Assembly (NCBI GenBank): GCA_947034895.1
Contig: OX344765.1
Span: 48,241,001 to 48,305,000, forward strand
Direction: 5' to 3'
DNA length: 64,000 bases
Origin: Rhytidiadelphus loreus
Taxonomy: Eukaryota > Streptophyta > Bryopsida > Hypnales > Hylocomiaceae
Shown: in pieces, positions 35,087-47,401 of the stretch
How the letters are laid out: the number at the start of each line of letters is the position of its first letter
Numbering within the stretch: the stretch's first letter is position 1
Translations under genes and position numbers: made by a program
The notes under the pieces: model-generated
Told to the model about the DNA's origin: nothing
Database searches by the model: none
The model's input: the letters and a program-made list of their open reading frames with translations, nothing else

Positions 35087-38000
35087 ATGAGCAAGGATTT
35101 TGCTTCTTGGTATGTTGTCCCGTCGGCGGGTAAAATACAATGCAAGGCTTGCAACAACGTGTTTACAAGGAAAACGAGCCGTATGTTGAGTCACTTAGGA
35201 TATGAATCGATTGCCGGTTCTCGTGATAGGGGAGTGAGTTTGTGTCCCAAATTGTCATCGGAAACTCGAAGTCTATTTCTTCGATGCAATGGGGCATTTC
35301 CACGAAGACCTGTTTGCGGAAATGTGGATGTCAACAACTTGCCGATGGTTGAAAGTGATATGTCAGATGGGAGGGGCATACCACGTTCTACGCAAGAAGA
35401 TTCTTGTACAATACCGGAAGAAGTCGTTGGAGGGGGGTCCGAAGTAACTCCAAGTATGCAAACATGTACTCGTGTTGACATTCGCAGGGCCTCAAGCAGT
35501 AGGCCTCCAATACAAAGTAGGCTTTTGGATGGCTTTCAAGAAACAAAAAAAACAAAATTTGAATGCAGTGTGGGCCAATTTCTTCTATGCGGCAAATATA
35601 CCATTTTCAGTGGCCCGAAATGTAGCTTTCAGAGAAGCGGTGAAAAAACCCTCCGAGTATGGTACGGCCTACACTCCGCCATCATATCATGATCTACGGC
35701 ATAAATTGCTTGATCAAGCCAAGGCAGATGTCGTGGAGAAGGTGCATAGAAGGACCGAAGACAGCGTCAGGAAGTTTGGAGCAACATTGTCCATTGATGG
35801 ATGGAGCTCAGTTACAAACCGTCCACTGATCAATGCCATGCTTGTATCTTCAGCGGGTGAGCAATTCCTTGGATCGGTGGATACTAGTGGGGTGGAAAAG
35901 ACAGCACAATATTTGGCCTCAATTTTAGAAAAATTCATAGAGCAGGTGGGTCCTACGAATGTGGTGCAAGTGAGCGCAGACAATGCTCCAGTGAATCCGG
36001 CAGCATGGAATTTGGTGACGAACAAATATCCACACATTTTTTTTCAAGGATGCGTGGTGCATGCCTTGAATTTGTTGCTCAAAGATTGGAGAAAGGAGAA
36101 ATGGATTGAAGAGTCGGTAAAGAGAGCCCAAACCGTAGTGAATTTCTTCAAGAAAAGACACATGCCACTTACTATATTTCGGAAGTATGAGACAAAGTAC
36201 AGTTTGTTGAAGCCAGTGGAAACAAGGTTTGCCTCTGTGTTTATCATGATTGATCGTTTGTTGGAAGTCAAAAGAGCATTGCAACAAAGTGTAGTGGATC
36301 CACAGTGGGTGGCATATGTGAATACACTGAACGACAATGGCAAAGCCAAATCTCGCACGAAGTCTCGTGATGTGAAGAGGTTCATTCTAGAGGAGCATTA
36401 TTGGGACCGGTGGACAAATTTGCGGGAATTGGTGGGCCCCGTTGTATATGGTCTACGTGATTTGGATGCAAAGATGCCATGCATGGGAAAGGTGTTGCAT
36501 ATTATGAGGAATTTAGAGAAACATGTCCTTAGCCTAGAAGGGCATCCTTTTTGTTTGGCAACAAACCTCGCCGAACCATTGGAGCAATCCTTTTTCAAAC
36601 GCCGTGGAATGGGGGAGACAGATTTACATTATGCAAGAGCTCTTTTGAATCCATACCTTCTGCATGATAAGGAACTAGCCGACGACCAAGATGCAATGGA
36701 CGCATGCAAGCGTGTTCTAATGAAAATTTGCAAACAAGGAGAGTACGCCTCAGTGATAAAAGAATTTGTAGCCTTCCGCCATAGGGAACCTCCGTTTCAC
36801 AACATGTTAAACTCGGATGAGCAACAATTGTTGGCGGCTCGGCGCATGCTTGGTGGGATTTTGAAGGTGCATGTGGGAAGCTCATTGCTCCAATAGCCAA
36901 GCGAATTTTGGCACAACCGGTATCCTCGTCTTCATGTGAACGAAATTGGAGTAGTTATTCTTTTGTTCACAACAAATCTCGGAACAAGTTGACAACGCAG
37001 AGGGCGGCAGACTTGGTGTATATGTACACCAATTCCAAGGTCTTGGCAGCATCAAAGGAAAAGGATGAGAAGAAGTGGTACAATGACAACGTGGATTCGG
37101 AAGATTCAGAGGGGTTTATCTCGGAAGACGAGGAGGATGGTGGGTCAGTTGGGCCTCTATTGGATGACGAAGATGCCATGAATTACGACGGGCACAATTT
37201 TGATGATGAAATGTTCGATAGCCCAAGTCGGCCCAATGAAGATCTTCGAGCCAATGATCGAGACATCTATGACTTTCCATTGGATGAGGATAATGATGGG
37301 TATGATGAAGATGTACCTTCCATAGCTAGATTTGTGGATGGAAGTGGGTTCATGAGTAGCGAAAAAGTTCTATCGGAAAAAGAAGACGCTTATGTAGAGG
37401 CTAATGAGAGAACAATTCCCCATGATGGGACTCAAAGAATGGATGAAGATCTTTTTCCACTTGAGTCTCCGTTTAGAGGAGTGTTGTGAGCGGAAGAAAA
37501 TGACAAACACATCGGCAAGGGAGGACGTGAGCCTTGGGAGGTGAATGTCAAAATGAACGTTGGCAACACGAGTGTTGAGTCAACCATTGTATTGGCAAGT
37601 GCGAACAGTGGTCACCCAAGTATTCCAAACCCTAAGGCAAATGAAGCGGAGAAGAATGTTGATCTATATGTGGTGGGGTTTAGAAGTCCAATTTCGTACA
37701 TCAATGGAGAAGCCAAGAAAGAACTCATGCAAGATTTTGAAGTACCACCATCTAGCATCCCTCCACGTGCACAATTGAAAACCCCTAGTCAAATTTCGGA
37801 TGGCGTTGGGAGCATAGGGCTTGGAAAACAGATTGCAAATATTTCAAAAGAAAGGCGGCCTAGTCAAGGTATTTTATCATCCACGGACGATGACAAAGAT
37901 GAGACATTGGCTTCAATGTTCATTCGGCATTCTCGTAATGCACCACCACGACGGCCCCCAACAATGTCAGTGCCTAAACCACAATCTTCAATCTCACCGA

Positions 38001-38419
38001 AGATAATCATTCATGGAGGCAGTGGAGGGCCCTCAACAATAAAATTAGAGGGCGGGGGATCACCTAGAGCCAATAAGAAGAGAGTCATGCAACCTTTTGC
38101 AATATCCCCGTTGAAAAAAACAAGAACCAGTGGAAACCTTCTTGATGCACGTCCACATGTTTCAAAGAGGAAAATGAAAAGTGTTATTGGCATTAAGGAA
38201 CAAAATGGGAAATCCTTATTATGAGTAAAAGAAGAACTCAAAAAGGACAAACGAAGAAGAAGCCTTTCATCCACGCAAGTACAAGAGGGAAGAACGACAT
38301 GTCTAGGCTCTTCATCAGATGATATGGAAGACACATCCGACGACGAAGACGCAAGATTGGGAAATGGGTGTAAGAGTAGTGGGGCAGAGGTGAAAGGAGA
38401 TTTTGATTACAATCCTTAA
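35087..38419 (+). pseudogene. hAT transposase (BED finger, DUF659, dimerisation) with a long C-terminal extension
   Basis: The chosen start is MSKDFASWYVV at 35,087. A BED-type finger (CKACNNVFTRKTSRMLSHL) comes first. DUF659-type catalytic-core blocks follow: LSIDGWSSV and VQVSADNAP with the expected Asp residues, and CVVHALNLLLKD. The dimerisation region has AKRILAQPVSSSSCERNWS. Unusually, about 450 codons continue past it: an acidic stretch (SEDEEDGG), then Pro/Ser-rich and basic sequence to TAA at 38,417. Breaks: frameshifts near 35,540 (an A run) and 36,895, and TGA at 37,487-37,489 and 38,222-38,224. It lies at the right end of the giant hAT and would bind its ends and cut it out. As read it is inactive. 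Confidence 0.88.
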
Positions 38420-38796
38420 AAATAGAAAGGACATAGGCTTAAATGTTCATGTGCTCATATTACATAAAGCACAGATTGTCGTACTGACAATTGATGGTTA
38501 GAGACTTTGATTGTAATACTCCTAAACTTATTGATGGTGGTAATACCATTATTTTTGAAGGGGGCACTTAACCAAAGATGATTTCAATCCAAAATATCAA
38601 TTGATTGTGTCATTTGTATGTTGCTTTTCTACAATGAAGCATGATATATTGCAAGATGATGAAAAAAATTAAAAATTAGGCTTCATACTTGTGGTAATTG
38701 AAATGCTTTTGAAAGGCTAGAGGATCATGATGATATGATTGTTAATCCTGTTTCAACCAAGGTTGCAATTCAGGAGGACAGCTGTGACTATGTCAG
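38420..38796. other. 3' region between transposase and right subterminal repeats
   Basis: AT-rich, non-coding. Nothing further recognised. Confidence 0.5.
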
Positions 38797-38987
38797 AATT
38801 CCGACGGCCCGAGGCAGCGTCGGAATTCCGACAACCGAGGCAGCGTCCGAATTCCAACGCCTGAATTTACCCCGAGGTAAATCGGACGGACGGCTCCGTT
38901 TTACCCAGCGTCCCCCGCGTCCGCCACGTCTGGACGTCCGCTTTTTGGACGCGATTTTGGGCTGGACACTCCAATTCGTCAACCCTG
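38797..38987. promoter_or_regulatory. Right subterminal region of the giant hAT
   Basis: It contains ATTCCGACGGCCC, ATTCCGACAACC and AATCGGACGGACGG, then GTCCGCCACGTCTGGACGTCC, mirroring GGACGTCCAGCGTCCGCG at the left end. It ends CAACCCTG at 38,980-38,987. Confidence 0.75.
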
Positions 38988-38995
38988 CTTCAAAC
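38988..38995. repeat. Target-site duplication CTTCAAAC, right copy
   Basis: Exact match to 10,206-10,213. Confidence 0.95.
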
Positions 38996-40506
38996 ATATG
39001 GCAGAAGAGATTTCAGATGAGGAATGCAACCGGTATCCCAAGTGATCCACAAGGTAAGATCTTCATGGATTGGAATGTCACATATGGGATACCGGTTAGG
39101 GACAAAAACACACAAACAAAAGGATTGGCATATTGGGAGCCAACATATAGCAACCCAAAGGTGCAAAGGAAGATAGGAACAAGGGGAAGGGGAAAATGAA
39201 GAACATATATGGCCCATTTGTACCATGGATGCCAATCATTGGGGGTGAGAATCACCGCAGTTGGGGCATACATGGTACAATTCCAGAACGGGGCCATTGA
39301 AGACAACGAAGCAACAAAGATAGTGAGAGGGGGGGGATGAAATGGATCTGGAGGAGGAGAAGAAGGAATTGAAAGAATATATTAAGGAAGCAATAAGGTA
39401 TAGAGACAGAAAGGAGTTAGTGGAGAAAATAACCACTAAACAGTTTCTAATGGTAGAAACACAAGCGGCAGGAAGTAGGAATGGCTTAGAACAGCATGTC
39501 TAAGCATGCCAAAATACAAGACTATGGTGGCGGCGACATTCAACATGCTACCAGTAAAATCAGTAGTAAGCACATAGAAGAGGAGGGGACAAGTAAACTG
39601 CACAAATTGCAGAAAAAACAAAAAAGAGACACTAAAACACTTGGTCTGCAGTTGTAAGCATCCAGTATATGAAGCAATAAGGATCAAGAGGCATGACAAG
39701 GCAGTATGTGAACTATATTGTTGGGTAAAGTTAAGGGAAGAGAAAGAAAAACTAGAGAACTATCAAATATAGATGGCAGATAATACATAGGGCACGCCAA
39801 GTAGAAACCCAACCATATTCTCGGAGGTATTGGAAGACAGAAACATAACACACAGAAAGCCAGACATGATCTTCCAGTACCAACCCACACCACAAAGGGG
39901 CCCAAGTGGCATACTAAGGGCAAGGAACCATCAAATAGAAATATGGGAAGTATCTATAGTAATGGATAATGCTATAGGTAAAGCAAGAGAACAGAAGGTG
40001 GAAAGGTATCAAGAATTGATAGAGGCAATAAGAGGAATTAGGCCGGAGAGTGAGATACACCTCCGGCCTATAATACTAGAGGTAATGGAAACAATATCGG
40101 CTACTCTAACGAAAACACTAAAAAAGTACAACCAAAAGCACAAACTTCTTGGGTAATTCACCAAATCATACAAGCCATCGGGAACCATAATCATAAATTA
40201 TGGATAGTAAGGGATCAAATGCACAATAGACAAGTTAACCACCCACATGAAAGGCCCGAGACATGGGCACCCGAATGCAGGTGGCTAAGAAGAGAATACT
40301 TCAAGTATTGTGAGAACTTGGAGCAAAGGGAGGAGTGGGAGATCAAGTCAAGAGGCCCAAGATCGGAACTGCCGGTGCTAGCGAACAGGAGGAGGATAGA
40401 CAGATATTACATGAGGGTGATGAGCAATGTTACCAAATGGGTAAGCAACGCCCCGCAACTCCGCAAGTACAACAAGCGTTTTGAAGAGGTGCTTTCAAGA
40501 AGATAG
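38988..40506 (+). pseudogene. R2-like LINE, 3' part with zinc finger and restriction-like endonuclease
   Basis: This continues the LINE cut at 10,213. In order: a C-x2-C-x9-H-x4-C finger (CTNCRKNKKETLKHLVCSC, about 39,598-39,655) followed by IKRHDKAV, as in the C-terminus of R2-type ORFs; then RKPDMIFQY (about 39,856) and IEIWEVSIVMD with downstream EQKVERYQEL, matching the PD...E...K arrangement of the restriction-like endonuclease; then a tail ending VLSRR at 40,506. TAG codons near 39,580, 39,770 and 39,788 and frame changes near 39,200, 39,490 and 40,150 disable it. The endonuclease class is inferred from residue pattern and position. Confidence 0.75.
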
Positions 40507-42893
40507 GCTAAGCTGAGCAGGGTGATTCCAAGAAGCCTAAACAGTAGGGACAAGACCCTGCTCACGATCTAGCATGAAATTCAACAACACTCATGTTAGT
40601 AGTTAAGGTAAATAGGAGGAAAGATTAGATCCATCCAATTATCTAGCTACATGACTAGGTCTAGATGCTAGGAGGCAAACCTATGTTATGTAGAACATCT
40701 AATGCAACCAAAGGGACTAAGGCTAGAAGTCTTTAGCTATAGAACTAGAGGGTGTTAGATAGTAAATACAAACAAGGAAAACCTCGACGTTCTCAAACCT
40801 GCCCCCATACTTAGGAAATTCATAAACTAGACCTAAGTAGGGACCAAAAAAAATCCATCTTGGTAGGGGTGAGGGCCATCATGAACCGGATCCGGTAACC
40901 ACATGTTGAGAGAATGTTGTTATTTTGTTTTCAAGTAATAATAAAGAGGAGACCCAATTTGTCCATAGAGATGCAACTCTAAAAACCTAATGAAAGTGAC
41001 ATTAGGAGAAACTAGTCATGGAAATTATCCCAACTAGGCCTCAACAAAACCGGAGAAGGGGACCCGGGAGATGCGATCCAAAAACAAACACAAAGGGCAA
41101 TGTGTTAATAAAAGGAAAAAGCTTCAAATGGACAAAGAAAGATACCCACCATTATTTTGAGGAAAATACCCTAAGATTTAGACACATGTTAAGAGCCGTG
41201 TACACCAATGCTAACAGAGGTCAAGAAATCACAAGTGATTACATCCAATTTTCTAGAAATAGAGCAACTAGAGTTTGGGAACAAAGGTGCAAATGTGAAG
41301 GTGTCCAATAACAACGATGAAGAACAATTGATAAGCAAGAGGTAGTTGAAGATGACATTCGACACCAACATAAAGTCAACTCCATAGCCACCATTAATAG
41401 TTTACGGGTGAAGCTAGTCTACTTATCACACATGAGCATTTCTTTGTGTCTCATGATGCCCATATCTGTGGTTAGACCCACTTTAGCATGAGATTTGACA
41501 AAGCTAGAGTGCGAGTTTGAATACGGCTATCGAGAAGGTGCCTACTTGTTTTATGTTTCTACCACCAATGAAAAAAGTGGGATGGAGGTCAAAACAACGA
41601 AAGCACAGACTTCCTTCAATTCACATTGGAAGGCAAAGGTAAAAAATTTGATTAATTTTTGGACAATGAGCCGGAGCTTAGGTAGTTGAAGAACTTGAAA
41701 GTTTTTTTATTTGTAACGGTAATCACCGTCACAAAGCGTGGATGTCTCACATCCTCAAGCTTCATAGTACTGATTGTGCTTAGCATTTCAATGTTGATAG
41801 CATAGTATTACAAATCAAATGACAAACAAGTATTGTCATGCAAGCGGTGCATGACATCAACAAGTAAGCCTTTATTAGTTTATTTGTTTTTCATTCTTGT
41901 ATTCTATATTATGAATTTTTGGCATTAGATTTCTATAATGTTTTTCCATGTTCTCTATATAATTTACATACAATGTATTGATGTACATGCACACAAAAAA
42001 TCCACATGTTAAAACAAAATTGGTCTATACTCTGTATCAAATATAGAAGTATGGAATCATGCCTGTACAGAAGTTGAAAGTGCCAAGAAAATATGGTATT
42101 CTATGCCATTGGAAGTTTTACTTCCTTCATTTTTAGGATATTTCTATCACAATTAAATTATCTTTTATTTTATATTTTTAATTATTTTATAAATAATATT
42201 GTTGTAATTAAAATTGTATGCATTTGTGTAGCATGAGATTGCTACTACAACCGTCGCAGTTGTTAGAGTTTATTATAAAAATATTGTAGAGGGTGAGGGG
42301 GATGAAGTTGGAGCAGTGGCTGCTATGCGCAAAAGGGCAAAAGATAAGATATCAACTTTTTACTACAAGCTTGCAAAGATGGTGGCAGTAGCAAATCCAA
42401 GTTTTGGTCTAGAATGGCCTCAAGAGGTAATGTTCTTCAACAAATGTTTGCATTGATTTTGAAAACACATTATACATTAACGTATTAGATGTTCTTGCCT
42501 GTCATTGACTATATTAGTATTCATGCGTCATTTTATATTTGCAAATTGAACGCTACTAGAGCTTGAACATTGAGCCAAAGATGATGCTTGATAAGTTGTA
42601 GCTTATTTTGAACTTTGTTGTTGAAGCACCATTTAAAGTGTAATGGTTGAAATGGTGGAATTTGTCCACCCATTCTCGTGAAGTGAGGAAATTTCCACCA
42701 ATTTCCACATGAATAATGGCAAATTGACGGCTTTCCTTCATAAAGCAGTATCGTGGGTTGGAGTAAGTGCTAAACCAGAAATTTTGTTTTGCATGCAATG
42801 CCATTGACCTTCTATGTTCATTGATTATGTATTCATTAGATTCAAATTTATATTTAATTGTTGAAATTGTGCATATGACTTTAGATTGAAGAT
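40507..42893. other. AT-rich sequence with possible degenerate exons
   Basis: An open frame at 41,018-41,311 (MEIIPTRPQQNRR..., 97 residues) is unassigned. A segment at about 42,233-42,427 reads as an exon-like frame (VYYKNIVEGEGDEVGAVAAM, ending EWPQE), with TTTGTGTAG before it and GTAATG after it like splice sites. I cannot assign a family. Confidence 0.3.
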
Positions 42894-43200
42894 CACTAGT
42901 AGAAAATTCAGCGTCCATAGTGACAGAAAAGTGTTGATTTGATTGTTAATTCTTGTGTTGATTTGGATGAGTTGACCCGGACGTTAAATAGCAAAAAAGT
43001 GTTGATTTGGACGTCCAAATCAACACTCTTGTGTAATTTATGAACATGAAAGTGTTGATTTGGCAACAAGAATATGTTGATTTTCAACAATTTTTTTTAT
43101 AAAATTTGAATTTTAAAAAAAAAAGCTGTCCTATGGGGCGGTGCCACTTGGGCAGGCCGCCATGCGGGCAGTGCCGCCTAGGCAGGCTTGATAGGAAGTT

Positions 43201-43273
43201 GGCCTCGGGGTTTGAACACAAGACTTTGGAATTAACATTCTCAAGGTCTTGAACCATTCAACCACCTAAATGG
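43201..43273 (-). other. tRNA-like sequence in CACTA copy 1
   Basis: On the minus strand an A-box-like TGGTTGAATGG and a B-box-like TGTTCAAACCC lie about 40 bp apart, as in a tRNA or tRNA-derived SINE. The cloverleaf is imperfect. A different tRNA-like tract lies at the same relative position in CACTA copy 2. Confidence 0.45.
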
Positions 43274-43329
43274 TTTCATGTCCATTGAAAAAAAAACTTT
43301 ATTTTTAACTTCTATGTTTTTCTTACATG

Positions 43330-43670
43330 TGCCTTGTGAAGTCAGAAGACTTCAAGGCCGATTTTCGCATAGTAAATTAACTTTTTTTTTGACAATTTGA
43401 ACTAAGAAAAGTTGGTAAATAAAGTTAAATTTCATCTCCAAAAATCCGTTTTCAATTTGGAGTTTTAAATAAGAAGTTATGGACAAAATTCAGAAAGGAT
43501 GTTAAAAAGTGAAAAAAAAATGGCACTCTCTGAATTTTGCCCATAACTTATTATCAAAAACTCCAAATTGCAAAAGGATTTTTGGAGATGCAATTTAACT
43601 TTATTTTACAACTTTTCTTAGTTCAAAGTTTAAAAAAAAAAGTTAATTCACTATGTGAAAACGGACCCTG
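43330..43670. repeat. Foldback of about 300 bp in CACTA copy 1
   Basis: Left arm CATAGTAAATTAACTTTTT...CATCTCCAAAAATCCG is answered by GGATTTTTGGAGATGC...AAAGTTAATTCACTATG, centred near 43,510. Transcription would give a long hairpin. Confidence 0.75.
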
Positions 43671-46476
43671 AAGTATACTGAATTCTGAAAATACCGATTT
43701 TTGAATGATGAAGTTATTTAAAAAAAATATATATGTGAATATGAAATATGCTTTTGAAGTATTAAGTATAAATTTTCAACATATTTCTTTAACATATAAT
43801 AAAAACTTGAAAGTTTTCGAATTGACATACAATTTTTTAAATAAATTCTTTGAAAGATAGAACATAACAACTAAATTAACCTCTAATTGACCAAATGGCA
43901 ATTTTTGGAAATAAAGATATTTTGGATAGCTCAATGTGGACAAAATTTCAATTTTTTTGCTTTCAAATTTTGACAAGTCGTGTGCTGGAAGAGTAGCTTT
44001 ATGACACAACAACTCTTAAAACTTTTGATCATATGATTAAAAAATTTATGCATGATATGTGACTTTCATTAATTTTTTGAAAACTTGAAAGTCTCAAAAA
44101 TATTTGAAAAATGTTCAATTAGTTATTTAATTTCTTACACCCCAAATAGTCACATCAAATACCTTAAAGTAAAATCGGACTATTAAACCAAATTAATTCT
44201 TTTATTTCATTGATGTACAAATTTCATATATTTCTTTCTAGTAATAAAATATATTTTCTATTTATTTTGTGTTTATTCAATAATTTTGAAGGAAAACAAA
44301 ATTACTCTGATTTTTCAAAGTAAAGGTAGAAATAAAATTATATCAATTACAATATATATATTAGAATACTAAAAAAAAGATGAATGAAAACCACACCATT
44401 TTGTATTATTTGGATTTCAATTTCAATAATTCTTTCAATTTAAGACATTTCTAACAGCTTTAAAATGAAATAGGAACAAAAGTTGTCAAGCTTTGCTTTC
44501 CTAGATGAAATTGAATTCCAAAAATAGTTATTTTAAGAGTTGTAATCGAGGTTGGCCAAAATGCATTCATTTTGTGTATACTAGCATGTTAAAGAGTTTA
44601 TCATGATTGGAATTGACATTTTAAAATTTTATAACTAAATTTGAAAGAACTTTGAACTTCAAATAATAACAATCCCTCAAAATTGGTAACCCCTAAACTC
44701 CCAAGGCCATTTTTCTGTCAAAAAATACTCAAAATTGCCAATTCTGTTGCGTTCATCCAAGAAAACAAAAGAAAACATTATTTTAGCATCTAAGTGTAGG
44801 ATCTTGTACTTCACTTCTCTAAGATCAAGTGGTAAAGAATTCATGAAGTTTGACCGTGTAGATTGGAAGATATTAGCATTCTAAGTTGAAAAATAAAGTT
44901 TTTTTGAACATTGTCCTGCAATTTCAGATGACTTTGACCGCCATTTGTGGAATTTTTTTTCACTACAGACTTTGAATTAAGAAAAAATTATATTGAAGAA
45001 CTGAGTTGGAAGTCTATTCCTTTTTTCTTAGAAAAAATACAATTGATTTTCATTTTTTTTAAAACTGTTTAGTAGAAGTAGGTCCAAGTTTGAAAATTGT
45101 TAATAACTCTTAGATGGGATTGAAATTCAATAATCCCAATGGTGAGATTGTTTTAGCAAACAAATACAACATTCCAAAAAGAAAATTCGAATAATTGTAG
45201 AAATTGCATTTGAAAATGAATCCTACAAGTTATTTTTTCAAGAAGATGCTTAGACTGCCCGAAAAGTAAGATTGTCCATAACTTTCTCATTATTATTCCA
45301 ATTACAATGAATCAAAGCTTCACATGTAGACAAAAATGTAACATTTTAGGGAAAAAATAAAATAAAATTTATTTTGACTTTCTGCAAATTTTTTTGTGTT
45401 CCCCATCAAGTTCAATTCTAGGCTTTTGTAGTATAACTTTTGCTTTCGGGCTCCAATTGGAATAGAGATTATATTAACACAAAAGTAATAAATTTTCCTA
45501 TCTTGTGGAAAAGTTTGTTTAAAAATTGAAGTCAAAGGGACATGCCAGTAATCCTATTTGTCCCCCGAGGGAACAATGGAACTTTAGGGAATAATCCTCC
45601 AATCAAAAGTTATGAACAAAATGGAGATAAGTTTTGGAAATTATTTCTTTGTAAATGTAGCATACTGTGATACTGAAGGTTGTTTTTGCTTATATAGTAA
45701 AAGAATTTATTCGAAAACATTTTGAATAGAAAAAAGTCATTTATTCAAAACAAACTTTCATCACCAGAATTCCATTTGAGGTTTTGAGATTTTACTCAAA
45801 AGTTGTGAACAAAGTTCAAAGGAAGGTTGGAAGAACATTACTTTTGAGATTTTTGAGATTTTTGAGATTTTTGTCCATAACTTTTGATTAGAGGATGTAA
45901 ACCCTAAACAAATGTGTGGAGATGAATTTTTTTTTAAATTTACAACTTCTTTGAGTTTAAAGTTTTTTCCAAAACATCCTTTTGCTATACCAAAACGGCC
46001 TCCAAAGTCCTTTGAATTTGTACGAAAAAAATTTCCAACACTCCATTGAATTTTGTCTATAACTTTTGATTGAAAATTTTAAATCTCAAACGGATTGTTG
46101 GAGATGAAAGTTGATTTAATTCTTCAACTTTCTTCTGTTGAAAGTTTTTTGAAAAATAATCATTTATTATGCGCAAATGACCTCCAAAGTCTTCTGACTT
46201 TAATGAACACCAAATTGACAATACTTAATTTTTTTGGAAAACTACATTGTATAATGAAGGTTTCAAGAGATTCTTAGAAATTCCAAAAGATTCCAGAAGA
46301 TTCTTGAAGGTTCAAAAAATGTTCAACAAAAATTTGTTGATTTTGTCACTAATTGTCCAAATCAACAGAAAAAAGTGTCACCATTAACAAAAAAATGTGA
46401 AATTGGACATTGCAGTACCCAAATCAACAGAAATATGTTGATTTTCTGTTGATTTGGACGTCATTTTCTACTAGTG

Positions 46477-47401
46477 AGATGCTATTGTTGAAGCCATCGA
46501 TGATTGTCTATAGGGAGACAATTTGTCACTTGATATGGAGAATTCACTTTAGCCACAATCACCTTTAGATTATGGAGTATAAAGGTCTAGGATCATGCAT
46601 TCTGTAGTGATCTAACTGGCAAGGGGTATTTCAAAAAAATATATATCTTCCTAAAATACCATGTAAATGATCAAGTTATTAAATACGTTGTCTTCACGTA
46701 TATATTTATAGCTCTTCATTTTTAGTGTACTTGTTGCTATAAGTCTCTTATTACTTAGAAATTACATGATGTTCTAACATGGGATTTGGAGAGGAGAGCA
46801 AATATTTCAAGTTGGAGTTGTTCAACAAAAAAGTCATCTCAAAAATCAATTTGTCTCCTTTTTGAACACATGGATCGATCACAAATCCTCTAAGTGCATG
46901 CTTTTGTTGAACCAAATGAAAACTTGGACAACATTGCATCTAAATGGGGGTAGATGGTATTTGGATTGTGAGCTGCCATTCACTACACTTTCAGAGGTGC
47001 CAACAAGGCAAAACATTCAGGCGGCGGGGGGTTCAAATGTTGTTCTTGATGAGTATGGAAGCTTGGAGCAATATGCGAAGGAAAAAGTCATTTTGAGGTG
47101 CCAAGTAGAAGATCGGAGAAAGGAAGAGAAGCTATAGTATAATGCAGAAAAGGTTGCTACAAAGAAAACAAAGAAGAAGCGCAAGGCAGCTAAAAAAACC
47201 ATAGAGAAGGAAGCCCAAAAGTCAAAGGGAAAAATGCCTCTTAGCGGACCACCCGCTTTGGCAATTCTTACCTCATGATTGGATGACTCAATTGTAAGAG
47301 CTCCATTGACAATTCAATTCACAACTCATATGCTTTTCTCACTCAAGAGCTTCAAACTCATAGCATTCTTCCAACAAAAAAGAAACTAAGATGAATCAGT
47401 C
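46477..47401 (+). other. Segment between CACTA copies, with a coding-like stretch
   Basis: At about 46,862-47,275 one plus-strand frame reads as protein (MLLLNQMKTWTTLHLNGGRW, EYGSLEQYAKEKVI, then a Lys-rich KKTKKKRKAAKK tract), with a TAG at 47,135-47,137. Together with 40.5-42.9 kb and 50.5-50.6 kb it may be a broken gene into which both CACTA elements inserted. Family unknown. Confidence 0.35.

Larger units (their letters stand above)
10214..38987 (+). mobile_element. Giant multi-gene hAT DNA transposon, interrupted by nested LTR and LINE insertions
   Basis: The element starts CAGGGTTG and ends with the inverse CAACCCTG, typical hAT ends, and is flanked by a perfect 8-bp duplication CTTCAAAC. 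It interrupts an R2-like LINE whose reading frame continues on both sides, which proves the insertion. Beyond the 8-bp terminal repeat both ends carry GGACGTCC/GTCCGCGTCC-like subterminal words. It spans 28,774 bp, or about 17.9 kb after removing the LTR unit and L1 nested in it. A hAT transposase lies at the right end and three other genes inside. Decay of the transposase suggests it no longer moves itself. Confidence 0.88.
42894..46476. mobile_element. Non-coding CACTA transposon, copy 1
   Basis: It starts CACTAGTAGAAAATTC and ends ATTTTCTACTAGTG, an inverted pair typical of CACTA (En/Spm) elements. AGAT precedes and follows it (4 bp; 3 bp is usual). Subterminal GTGTTGATTTGGAC repeats occur in both orientations at both ends, the usual transposase-binding layout. 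No transposase is encoded in its 3,583 bp, so it would depend on an autonomous relative. Confidence 0.88.
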
